Positions 37,497 to 47,701 of a DNA stretch of 64,000 nt are shown here, piece by piece. The notes below the pieces were generated by a model. That model had not been told where the DNA came from. It made no database searches and saw only the letters and a program-made list of their open reading frames with translations. This DNA comes from Klebsiella africana. Lineage in GTDB: Bacteria; Pseudomonadota; Gammaproteobacteria; Enterobacterales; Enterobacteriaceae. The position numbers and the translations under genes are program-made. The first letter of the stretch is position 1, and each line of letters starts with the position of its first letter. The DNA lies in contig NZ_CP084874.1 in assembly GCF_020526085.1 (NCBI RefSeq), forward strand, positions 2,790,001-2,854,000. The letters are read 5' to 3'.

Positions 37497-37704
37497 AAAG
37501 TGAATTAAAATGCACAGCTTGCGGGTGGTTGACGTGCGTAGTTATTCACTTAAAAAATAAAAAATCTAACAAAAATTTAAAAATCGGAATTGCCGTCAAA
37601 TACCGCTTTATAAAATTGGTGATACCATTCATTGCACAGAGTTTACTGCTGTAGCTATTCCACGGTTTTACACGACATAAATAACACTGAGAAACAGGAC
37701 TCTT

Positions 37705-38979
37705 ATGGAAAAGTTATCTTACGCATCTGAAAGTAGTACATCTCCATGGACCACCTACCTGCGCCAGATCGACCGTGTCGCGCCTTATCTCGGCGATCTT
37801 GCCTACTGGGTGGAAACCCTGCGCCATCCGAAGCGCGCGCTGATCGTCGACATCCCTGTGCAAATGGACGACGGCACCATCCGCCACTTCGAGGGCTATC
37901 GCGTTCAGCACAATCTGTCGCGTGGACCGGGTAAAGGTGGTGTTCGCTACCATCCGGATGTCGATCTTAACGAAGTCATGGCACTTTCTGCCTGGATGAC
38001 TATTAAGTGCGCCGCGGTCAATATTCCTTACGGCGGGGCCAAAGGCGGCATTCGCGTCGACCCCTTCTCCCTGTCGGAAGGTGAACTGGAGCGTCTGACC
38101 CGCCGCTATACCAGCGAAATCGGCATTATTATCGGACCGCAGAAAGATATTCCGGCGCCGGACGTCGGCACCAATGGCAAAGTAATGGCATGGATGATGG
38201 ACACCTACTCCATGAACCATGGGACGACTATCACCGGCGTGGTCACCGGCAAACCGATCCACCTCGGCGGCTCCCTCGGTCGTGAAAAAGCCACCGGACG
38301 CGGCGTGTTTGTCACCGGTCGGGAAGTTGCTCGTCGCGCCGGTATCGAAATTGAAGGCGCCAAAGTGGCGCTGCAGGGCTTTGGTAACGTCGGTAGCGAA
38401 GCGGCCCGCCTGTTCGCCGGCGTCGGCGCTCGTATCGTGGTTATTCAGGATCATACCGCGACCCTGTATAACGAAGGCGGAATCGATATGGCCGCCCTCA
38501 CCGCCTGGCAGGCAGAGAAAAAACAGATTGCCGGTTTCCCGGGCGCCGAGGAGATCGATAAAGACGCCTTCTGGACCACGCCGATGGACATCCTGATCCC
38601 GGCGGCGCTGGAAGGGCAAATCACCCGCGAGCGCGCTGAGAAGCTGACCTGCAAACTGGTGCTGGAAGGGGCCAACGGCCCAACCTATCCGGAAGCGGAC
38701 GACGTGCTGGCCGAGCGCGGTGTGATCGTGGTGCCGGACGTTATCTGCAACGCCGGCGGGGTGACCGTCAGCTACTTTGAGTGGGTGCAGGACATGGCCA
38801 GCTTCTTCTGGAGCGAAGAGGAGATCAACGCCAAGATGGACCGCATCATGACCGACGCTATCGTGCACGTCTGCGATAAAGCCGCCGAGAAAGCGTGTAC
38901 CCTGCGTACCGCCGCCTATATCGTGGCCTGCGAGCGCATTCTGATGGCGCGTAAAGACCGCGGCATCTATCCGGGCTGA
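37705..38979 (+). CDS. Catabolic-type (RocG/GudB-like) glutamate dehydrogenase
   Basis: Hexameric-type glutamate dehydrogenase of 424 residues. This is the length and pattern of the Bacillus RocG/GudB and Pseudomonas enzymes, not the 447-residue biosynthetic E. coli GdhA. Motifs: [39 protein letters not shown] (residues 77-115, with substrate and catalytic lysines), [17 protein letters not shown] near 153, and the NAD-binding [11 protein letters not shown] near 227. NAD preference is inferred from the family. It is divergent from the ast operon and would convert AST-derived glutamate to 2-oxoglutarate and ammonia. Confidence 0.9.
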   Translation: MEKLSYASESSTSPWTTYLRQIDRVAPYLGDLAYWVETLRHPKRALIVDIPVQMDDGTIRHFEGYRVQHNLSRGPGKGGVRYHPDVDLNEVMALSAWMTIKCAAVNIPYGGAKGGIRVDPFSLSEGELERLTRRYTSEIGIIIGPQKDIPAPDVGTNGKVMAWMMDTYSMNHGTTITGVVTGKPIHLGGSLGREKATGRGVFVTGREVARRAGIEIEGAKVALQGFGNVGSEAARLFAGVGARIVVIQDHTATLYNEGGIDMAALTAWQAEKKQIAGFPGAEEIDKDAFWTTPMDILIPAALEGQITRERAEKLTCKLVLEGANGPTYPEADDVLAERGVIVVPDVICNAGGVTVSYFEWVQDMASFFWSEEEINAKMDRIMTDAIVHVCDKAAEKACTLRTAAYIVACERILMARKDRGIYPG

Positions 38980-39000
38980 TCCCCATCAGCAACCGCATCA

Positions 39001-39027
39001 GGGGTGGCCTTGCGCCGCCCCTTTTTT
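39001..39027 (+). terminator. Rho-independent terminator after glutamate dehydrogenase
   Basis: GGGGTGGC / GCCGCCCC stem (one G-T pair), short loop, then six T; 21 bases after the stop. Confidence 0.85.
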
Positions 39028-39089
39028 ATGCTGCCGCACCGTTAACCGCCGAGGAGGTGCGCTATCTGACGGAGAATTGGCCAAAAAAT

Positions 39090-39102
39090 GTGACAACGTC
39101 AC
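39090..39102. other. matS site (MatP binding)
   Basis: GTGACAACGTCAC fits GTGACRNYGTCAC and is the exact reverse complement of the copies at 6238 and 57993. It lies between the convergent glutamate dehydrogenase and aldo/keto reductase genes. Confidence 0.85.
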
Positions 39103-39134
39103 GTAAATGATAAAAATCCTCTGCCCGAAGGGGA

Positions 39135-40133
<999 letters not shown>

Positions 40134-40233
40134 TTTATTTTCCTTAACTGCTGAACGGTATTAAATATATACTTCCCTTTCATATTGATAACAATTAATC
40201 TATTCCTAATGCGGTGTTAGCTGGAAATTAACA

Positions 40234-41148
40234 ATGAAAACTTTGCCCGATCTGCAACAAATTGAAATATTGATGCTTATAGTGAAACATGGTAGTTTTC
40301 GCCAGGCCGCTAAGGCGTTAAATCTTTCACCGCCGGCCCTTACCGCTGCTATTAATCATCTGGAAGAAAAGTTAGGCGTACGCCTGCTAAATCGCTCAAC
40401 GCGCAGTTTGTCTTTAACCGCGGTGGGTGAGGAATTTCTTAAAAACATCACGCCAGTGGTCAATGATTATCGCCGGGTGGTCGATAGCCTGAATTATCAT
40501 CGCCAAACGCCGGAAGGCGTGGTTAAAATCAATTTACCACGGATTGTTGTTGACCTCTTTTTTCACCACTATTTTATTGCTTTTAAAAATCTCTGTCCTG
40601 ACGTGACCCTCGAACTGTTTACCACCGATCGGAAAATCAATATTATTGAGTCTGGTTTTGACGCCGGCATTCGTTATTCTCAGGATGTACCTAAAGATAT
40701 GATTGCCATTCCCTTTGGCGAGAAGCTGTCGCTAATCCCGGTGGCCAGCCCGGACTATATTCGCAAAGCCGGTGAGCCCGATACCCCGCAGTCGCTGGTT
40801 AATTTCCGTTGCATTAACCGCTGTTTTCCCAGTGGTGAGACGTACCGCTGGGAGTTTATTAGCCCCAACGGCGAGCTCAGCGAGATTGCGGTCGAAGGCG
40901 ATCTGGTGGTCGATTCCGATAGCGCAATGATCCAGGCGGCGGAGAGCGGATTAGGCATCGCCTTCGTCTACCAGTCGCTGGTGACGCAGCAGCTCAGGGC
41001 TGGCACGCTAGTCCATCTGCTGGCGGACTACCGCTACCCGGCGGATCATTTCTGCCTCTACTATCCGAGCCGCAAACATATTCCCGCGCCCCTGCGCGCC
41101 TTTATCTCCTGGGTGATGGCGCAGAACAAGAGCATCCTCCATGAGTAA
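40234..41148 (+). CDS. LysR-family transcriptional regulator
   Basis: LysR-type regulator of 304 residues. The winged helix-turn-helix is at about residues 8-66 (FRQAAKALNLSPPALTAAINHLEEKLGVRLLNRSTRSLSLT), followed by the two-lobed effector domain. It is most like the subgroup acting on aldo/keto reductases and quinone-type responses. It is divergent from the aldo/keto reductase, the classic layout for a LysR target. Codon use here is AT-richer than in the neighbours, mainly in the first 450 bases. Confidence 0.88.
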   Translation: MKTLPDLQQIEILMLIVKHGSFRQAAKALNLSPPALTAAINHLEEKLGVRLLNRSTRSLSLTAVGEEFLKNITPVVNDYRRVVDSLNYHRQTPEGVVKINLPRIVVDLFFHHYFIAFKNLCPDVTLELFTTDRKINIIESGFDAGIRYSQDVPKDMIAIPFGEKLSLIPVASPDYIRKAGEPDTPQSLVNFRCINRCFPSGETYRWEFISPNGELSEIAVEGDLVVDSDSAMIQAAESGLGIAFVYQSLVTQQLRAGTLVHLLADYRYPADHFCLYYPSRKHIPAPLRAFISWVMAQNKSILHE

Positions 41149-41249
41149 CAGGTGTGAGGGGAATTCTCCTGTTCACTACAATAAACGCACATACCGTTAA
41201 CCTCTTTTTATCCTTCACCTTGAATTCCGCCGGTCGTCAGGCATAAACT

Positions 41250-41265
41250 CGTTAGAGCTCTAACG
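41250..41265. promoter_or_regulatory. Palindromic operator, likely for the adjacent MarR regulator
   Basis: CGTTAGAGCTCTAACG is a perfect 16-bp palindrome, 17 bases before the MarR start. TTGAAT (41220) and TAAACT (41244) with an 18-base spacer could be -35 and -10, putting the start site inside the palindrome, a typical autorepressor layout. Confidence 0.6.
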
Positions 41266-41282
41266 ATATTGACAGACGACCT

Positions 41283-41714
41283 ATGGACAATCGACAGCTT
41301 AACTTCTCCCATCTCTTATACCTCACCGCCCATCACTGGCGGCTGGCGGTTAATCGCCGGCTGAAAGACCTCGGCCTGAGCCAGGCCAGCTGGGTGGCCG
41401 TCGCCGCCATTGCCCGCCAGCCGCAGCCGCTGTCGCAAAGCGAACTGGCGCAGGAGCTGGGGGTGGAGAGCCCAACCATTGTGCCGTTGATCAACCGCCT
41501 GGTCGCCCTCGGACTGGTGGAGCGCGTCACCACCGCACGTGATAAACGTAAGCGGCTGCTGGTCGCCACCGACCAGGGAATGGCGCTGTATGAGCAGGTC
41601 AAAACGGTAGCAGACGATCTGCGTGAAGAGATCCTGACGGCGATTACCCCGCAGGAGCGGGAGCAAACTCAACGGGTGCTGGAAAAACTGTTGCGCGAAG
41701 TGGAGAAGAAATAA
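41283..41714 (+). CDS. MarR/SlyA-family regulator of an efflux operon
   Basis: MarR-type repressor of 143 residues with the winged helix at about 45-100 (LSQSELAQELGVESPTIVPLINRLVALGLVERVTTARDKRKRLL), including the D-x-R wing. Its stop overlaps the ATG of the next gene (TAATG), so it leads the efflux operon. No strong Shine-Dalgarno is seen before the ATG. Expected to be released from the upstream palindrome by small phenolic or aromatic ligands, by analogy to SlyA/EmrR. Confidence 0.88.
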   Translation: MDNRQLNFSHLLYLTAHHWRLAVNRRLKDLGLSQASWVAVAAIARQPQPLSQSELAQELGVESPTIVPLINRLVALGLVERVTTARDKRKRLLVATDQGMALYEQVKTVADDLREEILTAITPQEREQTQRVLEKLLREVEKK

Positions 41715-43366
41715 TGCCCCGTCGCCAGGATAACCCCTATGCCCCGCATGACTGGGCACCGCATGAAAAACCGGCCCTGCTTGGCTCGCCCTCTACGCCG
41801 CTGCATAGTCCGCAGAAACGCCTCGCTTACGGCGTGGTCGGCCTGCTGGTGTGCCTCACCGGCGCGCTAGGCAACGCGGTGGTCACCGCCAACTTACAGC
41901 TGCTGCAAGGCACTTTCGCCGCCTGGTCGACCGAGATCGCCTGGCTGCCAGCGGTATATGTGATGACCAACGTCTCGATCAACCTGCTGCTGGTGAAATT
42001 TCGTCAGCAGTTCGGACTGCGCGCTTTCACCGAAGGCTTTCTGGTGCTCTATGTGCTGGTCACCTTTTTCCACCTGTTCGTCAACGACCTCAGCTCGGCA
42101 ATGATGGTTCGCGCCGCCCACGGCATGGTGGCCGCAGCGCTCAGCTCGCTGGGGATCTACTATCAGGTGCAGGCCTGGCCCGCACGCCACCGCCTGAAAG
42201 GACTGACCATCGGCATTACCGGCTCGTCGCTGGCCATTCCCCTGGCGCGCCTCTTTTCCACCGAGCTGCTGCAGATAGATGAATGGCGCGGGCTTTACTT
42301 TTTTGAACTAGGGCTGGCGCTGGTGTCGCTGGCCTGCGTCATCGCGCTGAAACTGCCGCCGAGCGATCGTAAAAAGGTGTTCGAGAAGAAGGATTTTATT
42401 ACCTTCTTTCTGCTGGCGCCCGGCATGGCGCTGGTGTGCGCCGTGCTGTCACTGGGGCGGCTCGAGTGGTGGTTTGAAGCGCCGTGGATCGGCTGGGCGC
42501 TGGCGGCAGCGGTGGTCCTGATCGTCTCTGCGATTACCTTCGAGCATAACCGCAGCAACCCGCTGCTCAATACCAAATGGCTCTCCAGCGGCAGCATCGT
42601 ACGCCTCGGCCTGATTATGCTGCTGATCCGCATCGTGCTGGCGGAGCAGAACACCGGGGTCATCGGCTGGCTGCAGTACGTTGGCCTGCAAAACGAACAG
42701 ATGACTAACCTCGCGTGGTCGATTTTCGCCGGTATTCTGTGCGGGATCATTGCCAGCTGTCTGACGCTCAACCCGCAAAAGCTCTACTGGCCGACCGCCA
42801 CCGCCCTGGCGCTGATCATGATAGCCTCGCTGCTCGACAGCCAGTCCAACGCCCTCACCCGTCCGGAACAATTAATGTTCAGCCAGTTTTTACTCGGCTT
42901 CGGCAGCGCCTTCTTTCTGGCCCCGGCGATGCTCGCCGGTATTGGCGGCGTGTTTGCCGACCCGCGCAACCTGGTCAGCTTCTCGGTGCTGTTCGGCATG
43001 AGCCAGAACATCGGCGGGCTGCTCGGCTCGGCGATCCTCGGCACCTTCCAGACCTGGCGGGAGAAATTCCACTCCAGCCAGCTGGCGGACCAGATAACCA
43101 CCCTCAACCCGCTGATCGTCGAGCGGCTGCAGCAGTACAGCCAGATGTATCAGAACCAGATTGGCGACAGCACCCTGCTCAACGTTCAGGCCACCACCCT
43201 GCTGCAAAACGCTGCGACGCTGCAGGCCAATATTCTCGCCTGGAATGACACCTATCTGCTGACGGCGGCGATCTCCGCCGGCACATTAGTGTGGGTGTTC
43301 TGGCGCTTAATTCGCTTACGACTGACCGCCCGTATCGCCTTAAAACGCGCCACCGGCAGCAAATAA
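41714..43366 (+). CDS. DHA2-family MFS drug exporter (14-helix type)
   Basis: MFS transporter of 550 residues with about 14 hydrophobic segments, the pattern of EmrB-like DHA2 pumps. The N-terminal cytoplasmic tail (about 35 residues, Pro-rich, with PHDWAPHEKPALLG) is unusual. A charged periplasmic stretch near the last helices (about 450-510, NPLIVERLQQYSQMYQNQIGD) is typical of pumps in tripartite systems. It starts within the MarR stop. Followed 28 bases later by its membrane-fusion partner. Confidence 0.88.
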   Translation: MPRRQDNPYAPHDWAPHEKPALLGSPSTPLHSPQKRLAYGVVGLLVCLTGALGNAVVTANLQLLQGTFAAWSTEIAWLPAVYVMTNVSINLLLVKFRQQFGLRAFTEGFLVLYVLVTFFHLFVNDLSSAMMVRAAHGMVAAALSSLGIYYQVQAWPARHRLKGLTIGITGSSLAIPLARLFSTELLQIDEWRGLYFFELGLALVSLACVIALKLPPSDRKKVFEKKDFITFFLLAPGMALVCAVLSLGRLEWWFEAPWIGWALAAAVVLIVSAITFEHNRSNPLLNTKWLSSGSIVRLGLIMLLIRIVLAEQNTGVIGWLQYVGLQNEQMTNLAWSIFAGILCGIIASCLTLNPQKLYWPTATALALIMIASLLDSQSNALTRPEQLMFSQFLLGFGSAFFLAPAMLAGIGGVFADPRNLVSFSVLFGMSQNIGGLLGSAILGTFQTWREKFHSSQLADQITTLNPLIVERLQQYSQMYQNQIGDSTLLNVQATTLLQNAATLQANILAWNDTYLLTAAISAGTLVWVFWRLIRLRLTARIALKRATGSK

Positions 43367-43394
43367 TTACCATCATTTCATCTCTGGAGTCGTT

Positions 43395-44480
43395 ATGAGT
43401 CAGCAGGATGCGGCCAAACAACAGGCCAACACCCGGAATAACATTCGCGTGGTCTCCATTTTCACCGCCGCGGCGATAGGCCTCATCGGCGTGCTGGTGA
43501 TCCTTTATGCCTGGCAACTGCCGCCGTTCACCCGGCATAGCCAGTTTACCGATAACGCCTATGTGCGCGGGCAGACCACCTTTATCAGCCCCCAGGTCAA
43601 CGGCTACATCACCGCCGTCAACGTCAAAGATTTCGCGATTGTCCAGCCGGGCGAGGTGCTGTTCCAGATAGACGATCGCATCTATAAGCAGCGGGTGCAT
43701 CAGGCCCAGGCGACTCTGGCGATGAAGGAGGCCGCGCTGCGCAACAACCTCCAGCAGCGCAAAAGCGCCGAGGCGACGATCGCCAAAAATGAAGCCGCGC
43801 TGCAAAACGCCCGCGCGCAGAATCTGAAAATCCAGGCCGATTTAAAACGGGTACAGGAGCTGACTGCCGATGGTTCGCTGTCGATCCGCGAGCGTGATTC
43901 TGCGCGGGCCAGCGCGGCACAAGGGGTTGCGGATATTGAACAGGCGAAAGCGGCGCTGGAGATGTCGCGCCAGGACCGTGAATCGACCATCGTCAATCGC
44001 GATTCGCTGGAGGCCGACGTGGCCAGCGCCAAAGCGGCGCTTGAGCTGGCGCAGATCGACCTGCAAAATACCCAGATCATCGCCCCCACCGGCGGCCAGC
44101 TGGGGCAGATCTCGGTGCGTCTTGGCGCCTATGTCAGCGCCGGAACCCATCTGACCTCGCTGGTTCCGCCGCAGCACTGGGTGATTGCCAACCTCAAAGA
44201 GACCCAACTGGCCGATGTGCGTGTCGGCCAGCCGGTCACTTTCACCGTTGACGCGCTCAACGGCGAGACTTTCCACGGCAAGGTGCAGAGCATCTCCCCG
44301 GCGACCGGGGTGGAATTCAGCGCCATCTCTCCGGACAATGCCACCGGCAACTTCGTCAAGATCGCCCAGCGCATCCCGGTGCGCATTACGGTCAACGATG
44401 GGCAGAACAACAGCGAACGCCTGCGACCTGGGATGTCGGTGCAGGTAACCATCGATACCCGAGCGGAGAAACAACCATGA
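43395..44480 (+). CDS. HlyD/EmrA-family membrane fusion protein
   Basis: Periplasmic adaptor of 361 residues. One N-terminal transmembrane helix (about 22-44), a first biotinyl-lipoyl half (NAYVRGQTTFISPQVNGYITAV) near 55-77, a long coiled-coil hairpin at about 98-215 rich in Ala/Gln/Lys, and a second lipoyl half (IIAPTGGQLGQISVRLGAYV) near 222-241. It joins the inner-membrane pump to the outer-membrane channel. It overlaps the next gene by 4 bases (ATGA). Confidence 0.9.
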   Translation: MSQQDAAKQQANTRNNIRVVSIFTAAAIGLIGVLVILYAWQLPPFTRHSQFTDNAYVRGQTTFISPQVNGYITAVNVKDFAIVQPGEVLFQIDDRIYKQRVHQAQATLAMKEAALRNNLQQRKSAEATIAKNEAALQNARAQNLKIQADLKRVQELTADGSLSIRERDSARASAAQGVADIEQAKAALEMSRQDRESTIVNRDSLEADVASAKAALELAQIDLQNTQIIAPTGGQLGQISVRLGAYVSAGTHLTSLVPPQHWVIANLKETQLADVRVGQPVTFTVDALNGETFHGKVQSISPATGVEFSAISPDNATGNFVKIAQRIPVRITVNDGQNNSERLRPGMSVQVTIDTRAEKQP

Positions 44481-45847
44481 TCCGTCCGGTCACCCTTGCT
44501 ATCGTTCTGGTGCTGGTCGGCTGTCAATCTGCCGATGTGCAGCGCGCGCAGCCGACCCTGACAATACCTACCGCCTGGCGGGCCGACGTTGGCCCGGCGA
44601 GCCCGGTGGAAGGCGTATGGTGGCGTAATTTTCATGACAGCACGCTCAATCAGTATGTCGACCAGGCGCTGCGCTATAACAGCGATGTGCTGATCGCCCG
44701 TGAGCGAGTGAATGAGTATCAGGCGCGGGCATATGCCGCCGACAGCAGCCTGTTTCCGTCACTGGACGCCAGCCTGACCGGCACCCGCGCCCGCGCGCAG
44801 TCCGCCGCCACCGGCCTGCCTATCCACAGCACGCTGTACAAAGGCGGTCTAACCGCCAGCTATGATGTCGATATCTGGGGAGCGAACCGCAGCGCGGCCA
44901 GCGCCGCCGGGGCCAGCCTTGAGGCGCAGAAAGCCGCCGCCGCCGCGGCCAACTTGAGCGTCGCCAGCTCGGTGGCCGTTGGCTACGTCACGCTGCTGTC
45001 GCTGGATGAGCAGTTGCGGGTGACCCAGCAGACGCTGAAATCACGGGAAGACGCGTGGCACCTGGCCAAACGTCAGTTTGAAACCGGGTATACTTCACGC
45101 CTTGAGCTGATGCAGGCGGATTCGGAGCTGCGGTCAACGCGGGCGCAGATCCCGCCGCTGCAGCACCAGATTGCGCAGCAGGAAAATGCGCTCAGCGTGC
45201 TGCTCGGTGATAACCCCGGCGCGGTAAAACGCGGCGAGTTCGCCCAGCTTACCCCGCTGCGTCTGCCGTCGCAGCTGCCGTCCACCTTGCTCAACCGCCG
45301 TCCGGACATCGCTCAGGCCCAGCGCCAGCTGGTGGCTGCCGACGCTACGCTGGCCTCGTCGCAGGCGCAGCTGCTGCCCTCTATTAACCTGACCGCTACT
45401 GGCAGCCTGCAGGACCGGACGCTGCCGGATCTGCTGGACAACCCGCTGCGGCTGTGGAGTCTTGGCGGCAGTATTCTGGCGCCGCTGCTAAACCGCCAGG
45501 CGTTAAATGCCCAGGTGGATATCTCCATGGCCCAGCGCAACCAGGCGCTCTATAGCTATGAGAAAACGGTGCGCAGCGCGTTCAAAGAGGTCAATGACAG
45601 CCTGGATGCCATCAGTCGCTACAGCGAACAGTTAACCGAGCTTCAGGAACAAGAGACCGTTGCCCAGGAAACCTTACGTATTGCACAAAATCGCTACCGT
45701 AACGGCTACTCTTCTTATCTGGATGTGCTTGATGCCCAGCGAACGCTGTTCTCCACCCAGCTTAGCGTGGTGCAGGTGAAGAACAACCTGCTGCTGGCGC
45801 AGATCGATCTGTATCGGGCGCTGGGAGGCGGCTGGTTGAACGCGTGA
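44477..45847 (+). CDS. NodT/OprM-family outer-membrane efflux lipoprotein
   Basis: TolC-like channel of 456 residues. The lipobox LVLVGC puts the lipidated cysteine near residue 16. Two outer-membrane efflux protein repeats follow, at about 60-245 and 265-450, each with long helical heptads and a GYxSxLE/GYSSYLD element (ETGYTSRLELMQ near 205, RNGYSSYLDVLDAQR near 413). It completes a self-contained tripartite pump with the two genes before it. The start overlaps the adaptor stop. Confidence 0.9.
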   Translation: MIRPVTLAIVLVLVGCQSADVQRAQPTLTIPTAWRADVGPASPVEGVWWRNFHDSTLNQYVDQALRYNSDVLIARERVNEYQARAYAADSSLFPSLDASLTGTRARAQSAATGLPIHSTLYKGGLTASYDVDIWGANRSAASAAGASLEAQKAAAAAANLSVASSVAVGYVTLLSLDEQLRVTQQTLKSREDAWHLAKRQFETGYTSRLELMQADSELRSTRAQIPPLQHQIAQQENALSVLLGDNPGAVKRGEFAQLTPLRLPSQLPSTLLNRRPDIAQAQRQLVAADATLASSQAQLLPSINLTATGSLQDRTLPDLLDNPLRLWSLGGSILAPLLNRQALNAQVDISMAQRNQALYSYEKTVRSAFKEVNDSLDAISRYSEQLTELQEQETVAQETLRIAQNRYRNGYSSYLDVLDAQRTLFSTQLSVVQVKNNLLLAQIDLYRALGGGWLNA

Positions 45848-45945
45848 CGCACGCGAAACCTCAACCAGGGAGAGAGCGGAAACCCATATTCAGGCCGGGA
45901 CAGCCTCGCGCCACCCGGCCACTACTACCACCAGGGAGTCAACCA

Positions 45946-46605
45946 ATGCAACACCAGTGGTCTGCTGTCGATAATTTCATGATTTCTTCGCTGATTCCTG
46001 ATGATGACGTACTGAGTCAGGTATTGGAAAACAACAAACGCGCCGGGCTACCTGAACATGATGTCGCGGCCAATCAGGGGCAACTTCTGGCGCTATTGGT
46101 GCGCATGACCCAGGCGCGGCGGATCCTGGAAATTGGCACCCTCGGCGCCTATAGCACCATCTGGATGGCGCGTGCGCTGCCCGCCGACGGAAAGCTGATT
46201 ACCCTCGAGGCCGACCCGACGCATGCGGGGGTGGCGCGCCAGAATATCCGCCTCGCGGGGCTAAACGATCGTATTGAACTCATTGAAGGGCCAGCGCTGA
46301 ACACGCTGGAAAATTTCGCGGATGTGCAGCCGTTCGACCTGATCTTTATTGATGCCGATAAACCTAATAATCCTCACTATCTGGAGTGGGCGCTGCACTA
46401 TTCCCGCCCCGGGACGCTGATCGTGGGCGATAATGTGGTGCGCGATGGCGAGGTGATTAATGGGCAAAGCGATGATGCGCGGGTGCAGGGCGTACGTCGG
46501 TTTATCGAAATGATCGGGGATAACCCGCGGCTCACCGCCACCGCGCTGCAAACGGTGGGCATCAAGGGATGGGATGGGTTTACGCTAGCACGGGTGAATG
46601 GGTGA
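45946..46605 (+). CDS. O-methyltransferase (family 3, catechol/caffeoyl type)
   Basis: SAM-dependent methyltransferase of 219 residues. SAM motif EIGTLGAYSTIWMARAL near residues 60-76, acidic residue in ITLEADP near 86, and the metal-binding IDADKPNN near 132-139. I chose ATG 45946 (MQHQWSAVDNF) with GGGAGTC upstream; the frame stays open to a GTG at 45844 overlapping the efflux lipoprotein, but those residues are Pro/Arg-rich and unlike the family. It probably ends the efflux operon. Likely methylates a catechol-like compound, by family. Confidence 0.85.
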   Translation: MQHQWSAVDNFMISSLIPDDDVLSQVLENNKRAGLPEHDVAANQGQLLALLVRMTQARRILEIGTLGAYSTIWMARALPADGKLITLEADPTHAGVARQNIRLAGLNDRIELIEGPALNTLENFADVQPFDLIFIDADKPNNPHYLEWALHYSRPGTLIVGDNVVRDGEVINGQSDDARVQGVRRFIEMIGDNPRLTATALQTVGIKGWDGFTLARVNG

Positions 46606-46621
46606 GATTCGGGCGGCCTGA

Positions 46622-46660
46622 TGCCCTCACCCCGGCCCTCTCCCCCAGGGAGAGGGAGAA
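46622..46660. repeat. Interspersed hairpin repeat (CCCTCTCCC/GGGAGAGGG type)
   Basis: CCCTCACCCCGGCCCTCTCC leads into a perfect 9-bp stem (46636-46644 with 46648-46656) and a 3-base loop. I recognise this as a small repeat common in enterobacterial intergenic DNA. It lies between convergent genes and may end transcription. Confidence 0.5.
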
Positions 46661-46708
46661 AGCCGGCGTCTGGACGCGTCAACCGCGGCAGTCTTCCGCT
46701 GACGATCA

Positions 46709-47506
46709 TTAGGGATAATAGGTATATTTATAGTGAAGAGACTCTTCTCTTTTTCCGCCGTATCCGTCATGTTCACTATATTCTCCGCTACAGTTCCCCT
46801 CGGGGTCCCAGCCTAAACAGCGCGACTGGTTTTTTGTACTATACGTGGTGGTTCTTTCCTCGGATAACCATCGCCCTTTTTCATCCCAACGCAGCGTTGT
46901 GGTGGAGTCCGAGTCGGAAAGGCGGCTTAAGTGCCCCTCTGTATAGCTATAATTGACTGTCAACATGGCCATCATGCCGCCATTGACCGTTTTACGTACC
47001 AGACGGTGGCGATCGTCATACTGATAGGTGGTCGTGCTCAGGACGTTGGGCGGTTGCTGCGTCACAGACATGTTTTCAGCGCGCACAATGCGCCCAAGAT
47101 TATCGGTATAAAACTGTGTGCGTATAATCATCTTGCTGATATTTCCCGTCGCGCTCCGGGTCTGTCGGATATATTCCCGCATCCATCCTTTATCATTTCT
47201 CCAGTGAACATTATCTCTGACTATCGTTGAGTCCGTCGTGGTATTAAAGTTTTTTGCTCGCTCATAACTTGCCAGCCGGCGGCACTGGGCAAAACGAAGA
47301 GTACCAGATTCGTTATTTTGACTACCGACGATTTGCACGCTCTGCACCTCGCCCTTCAGCGGCGTAAGATAGGTCAAAATAAAAAAATTGGCATCGTTGA
47401 TCGCCCGCTGAGTTTCATCACAGGAGAAAGCGTCAACGAAGGGTTTACACGCCGTAATAACAAGAATTGCCAGCATCAGCGTAAGTTGTCTGTACATAGC
47501 CATCAT
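46709..47506 (-). CDS. Predicted lipoprotein with YD-repeat-like segments, unknown function
   Basis: Not recognised. Read from ATG 47506 it has 265 residues. The signal peptide ends in a lipobox (ILVITAC), so the mature protein should be lipid-anchored. The C-terminal half shows RHS/YD-like repeats: TYQYDDRHRLVRKTVNG, TVNYSYTEGHLSRLSD, TLRWDEKGRWLSEERT. Several cysteines follow the lipobox (FSCDE, AQCRR, SRCLGW, GNCSGE). Alternative starts are ATG 47503 and 47497 (MYRQLTL); the Shine-Dalgarno is weak. It is AT-richer than its neighbours, which suggests recent arrival. Confidence 0.65.
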   Translation of the reverse strand: MMAMYRQLTLMLAILVITACKPFVDAFSCDETQRAINDANFFILTYLTPLKGEVQSVQIVGSQNNESGTLRFAQCRRLASYERAKNFNTTTDSTIVRDNVHWRNDKGWMREYIRQTRSATGNISKMIIRTQFYTDNLGRIVRAENMSVTQQPPNVLSTTTYQYDDRHRLVRKTVNGGMMAMLTVNYSYTEGHLSRLSDSDSTTTLRWDEKGRWLSEERTTTYSTKNQSRCLGWDPEGNCSGEYSEHDGYGGKREESLHYKYTYYP

Positions 47507-47701
47507 CGCAAAAATCGACTCCGTGTCCTGTTTATCCTGCAAAGCGAGGCTAAAAATAGGTGAATAAAGCAGGTTCCCCAAGCCACCGGGGCGATTTTCA
47601 GAATTCGTTAATTTTACCTCCGGGAGAACCGGGGTGGGTCACATCAGGGGCGGGAAGATTATCGGGTGCGGCATATTGATTCGCGTCAGCCGCGGAATAC
47701 G

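Larger units (their letters stand above)
37177..37704. promoter_or_regulatory. Shared control region between astC and glutamate dehydrogenase
   Basis: AT-rich divergent region of 528 bases. TTATTCACTT occurs at 37422, 37477 and 37542, and AAGTGAATAA or AAGTGAATTA at 37487 and 37498. Toward astC, TGGCATTAACCATGA on the minus strand is a weak sigma-54 candidate (-24 good, -12 GC replaced by GA). No coding gene is seen. Confidence 0.6.

Noticed and set aside
37714..38868. A 384-codon open frame on the minus strand
   Set aside because: Antisense to the glutamate dehydrogenase gene; no Shine-Dalgarno or family motif.
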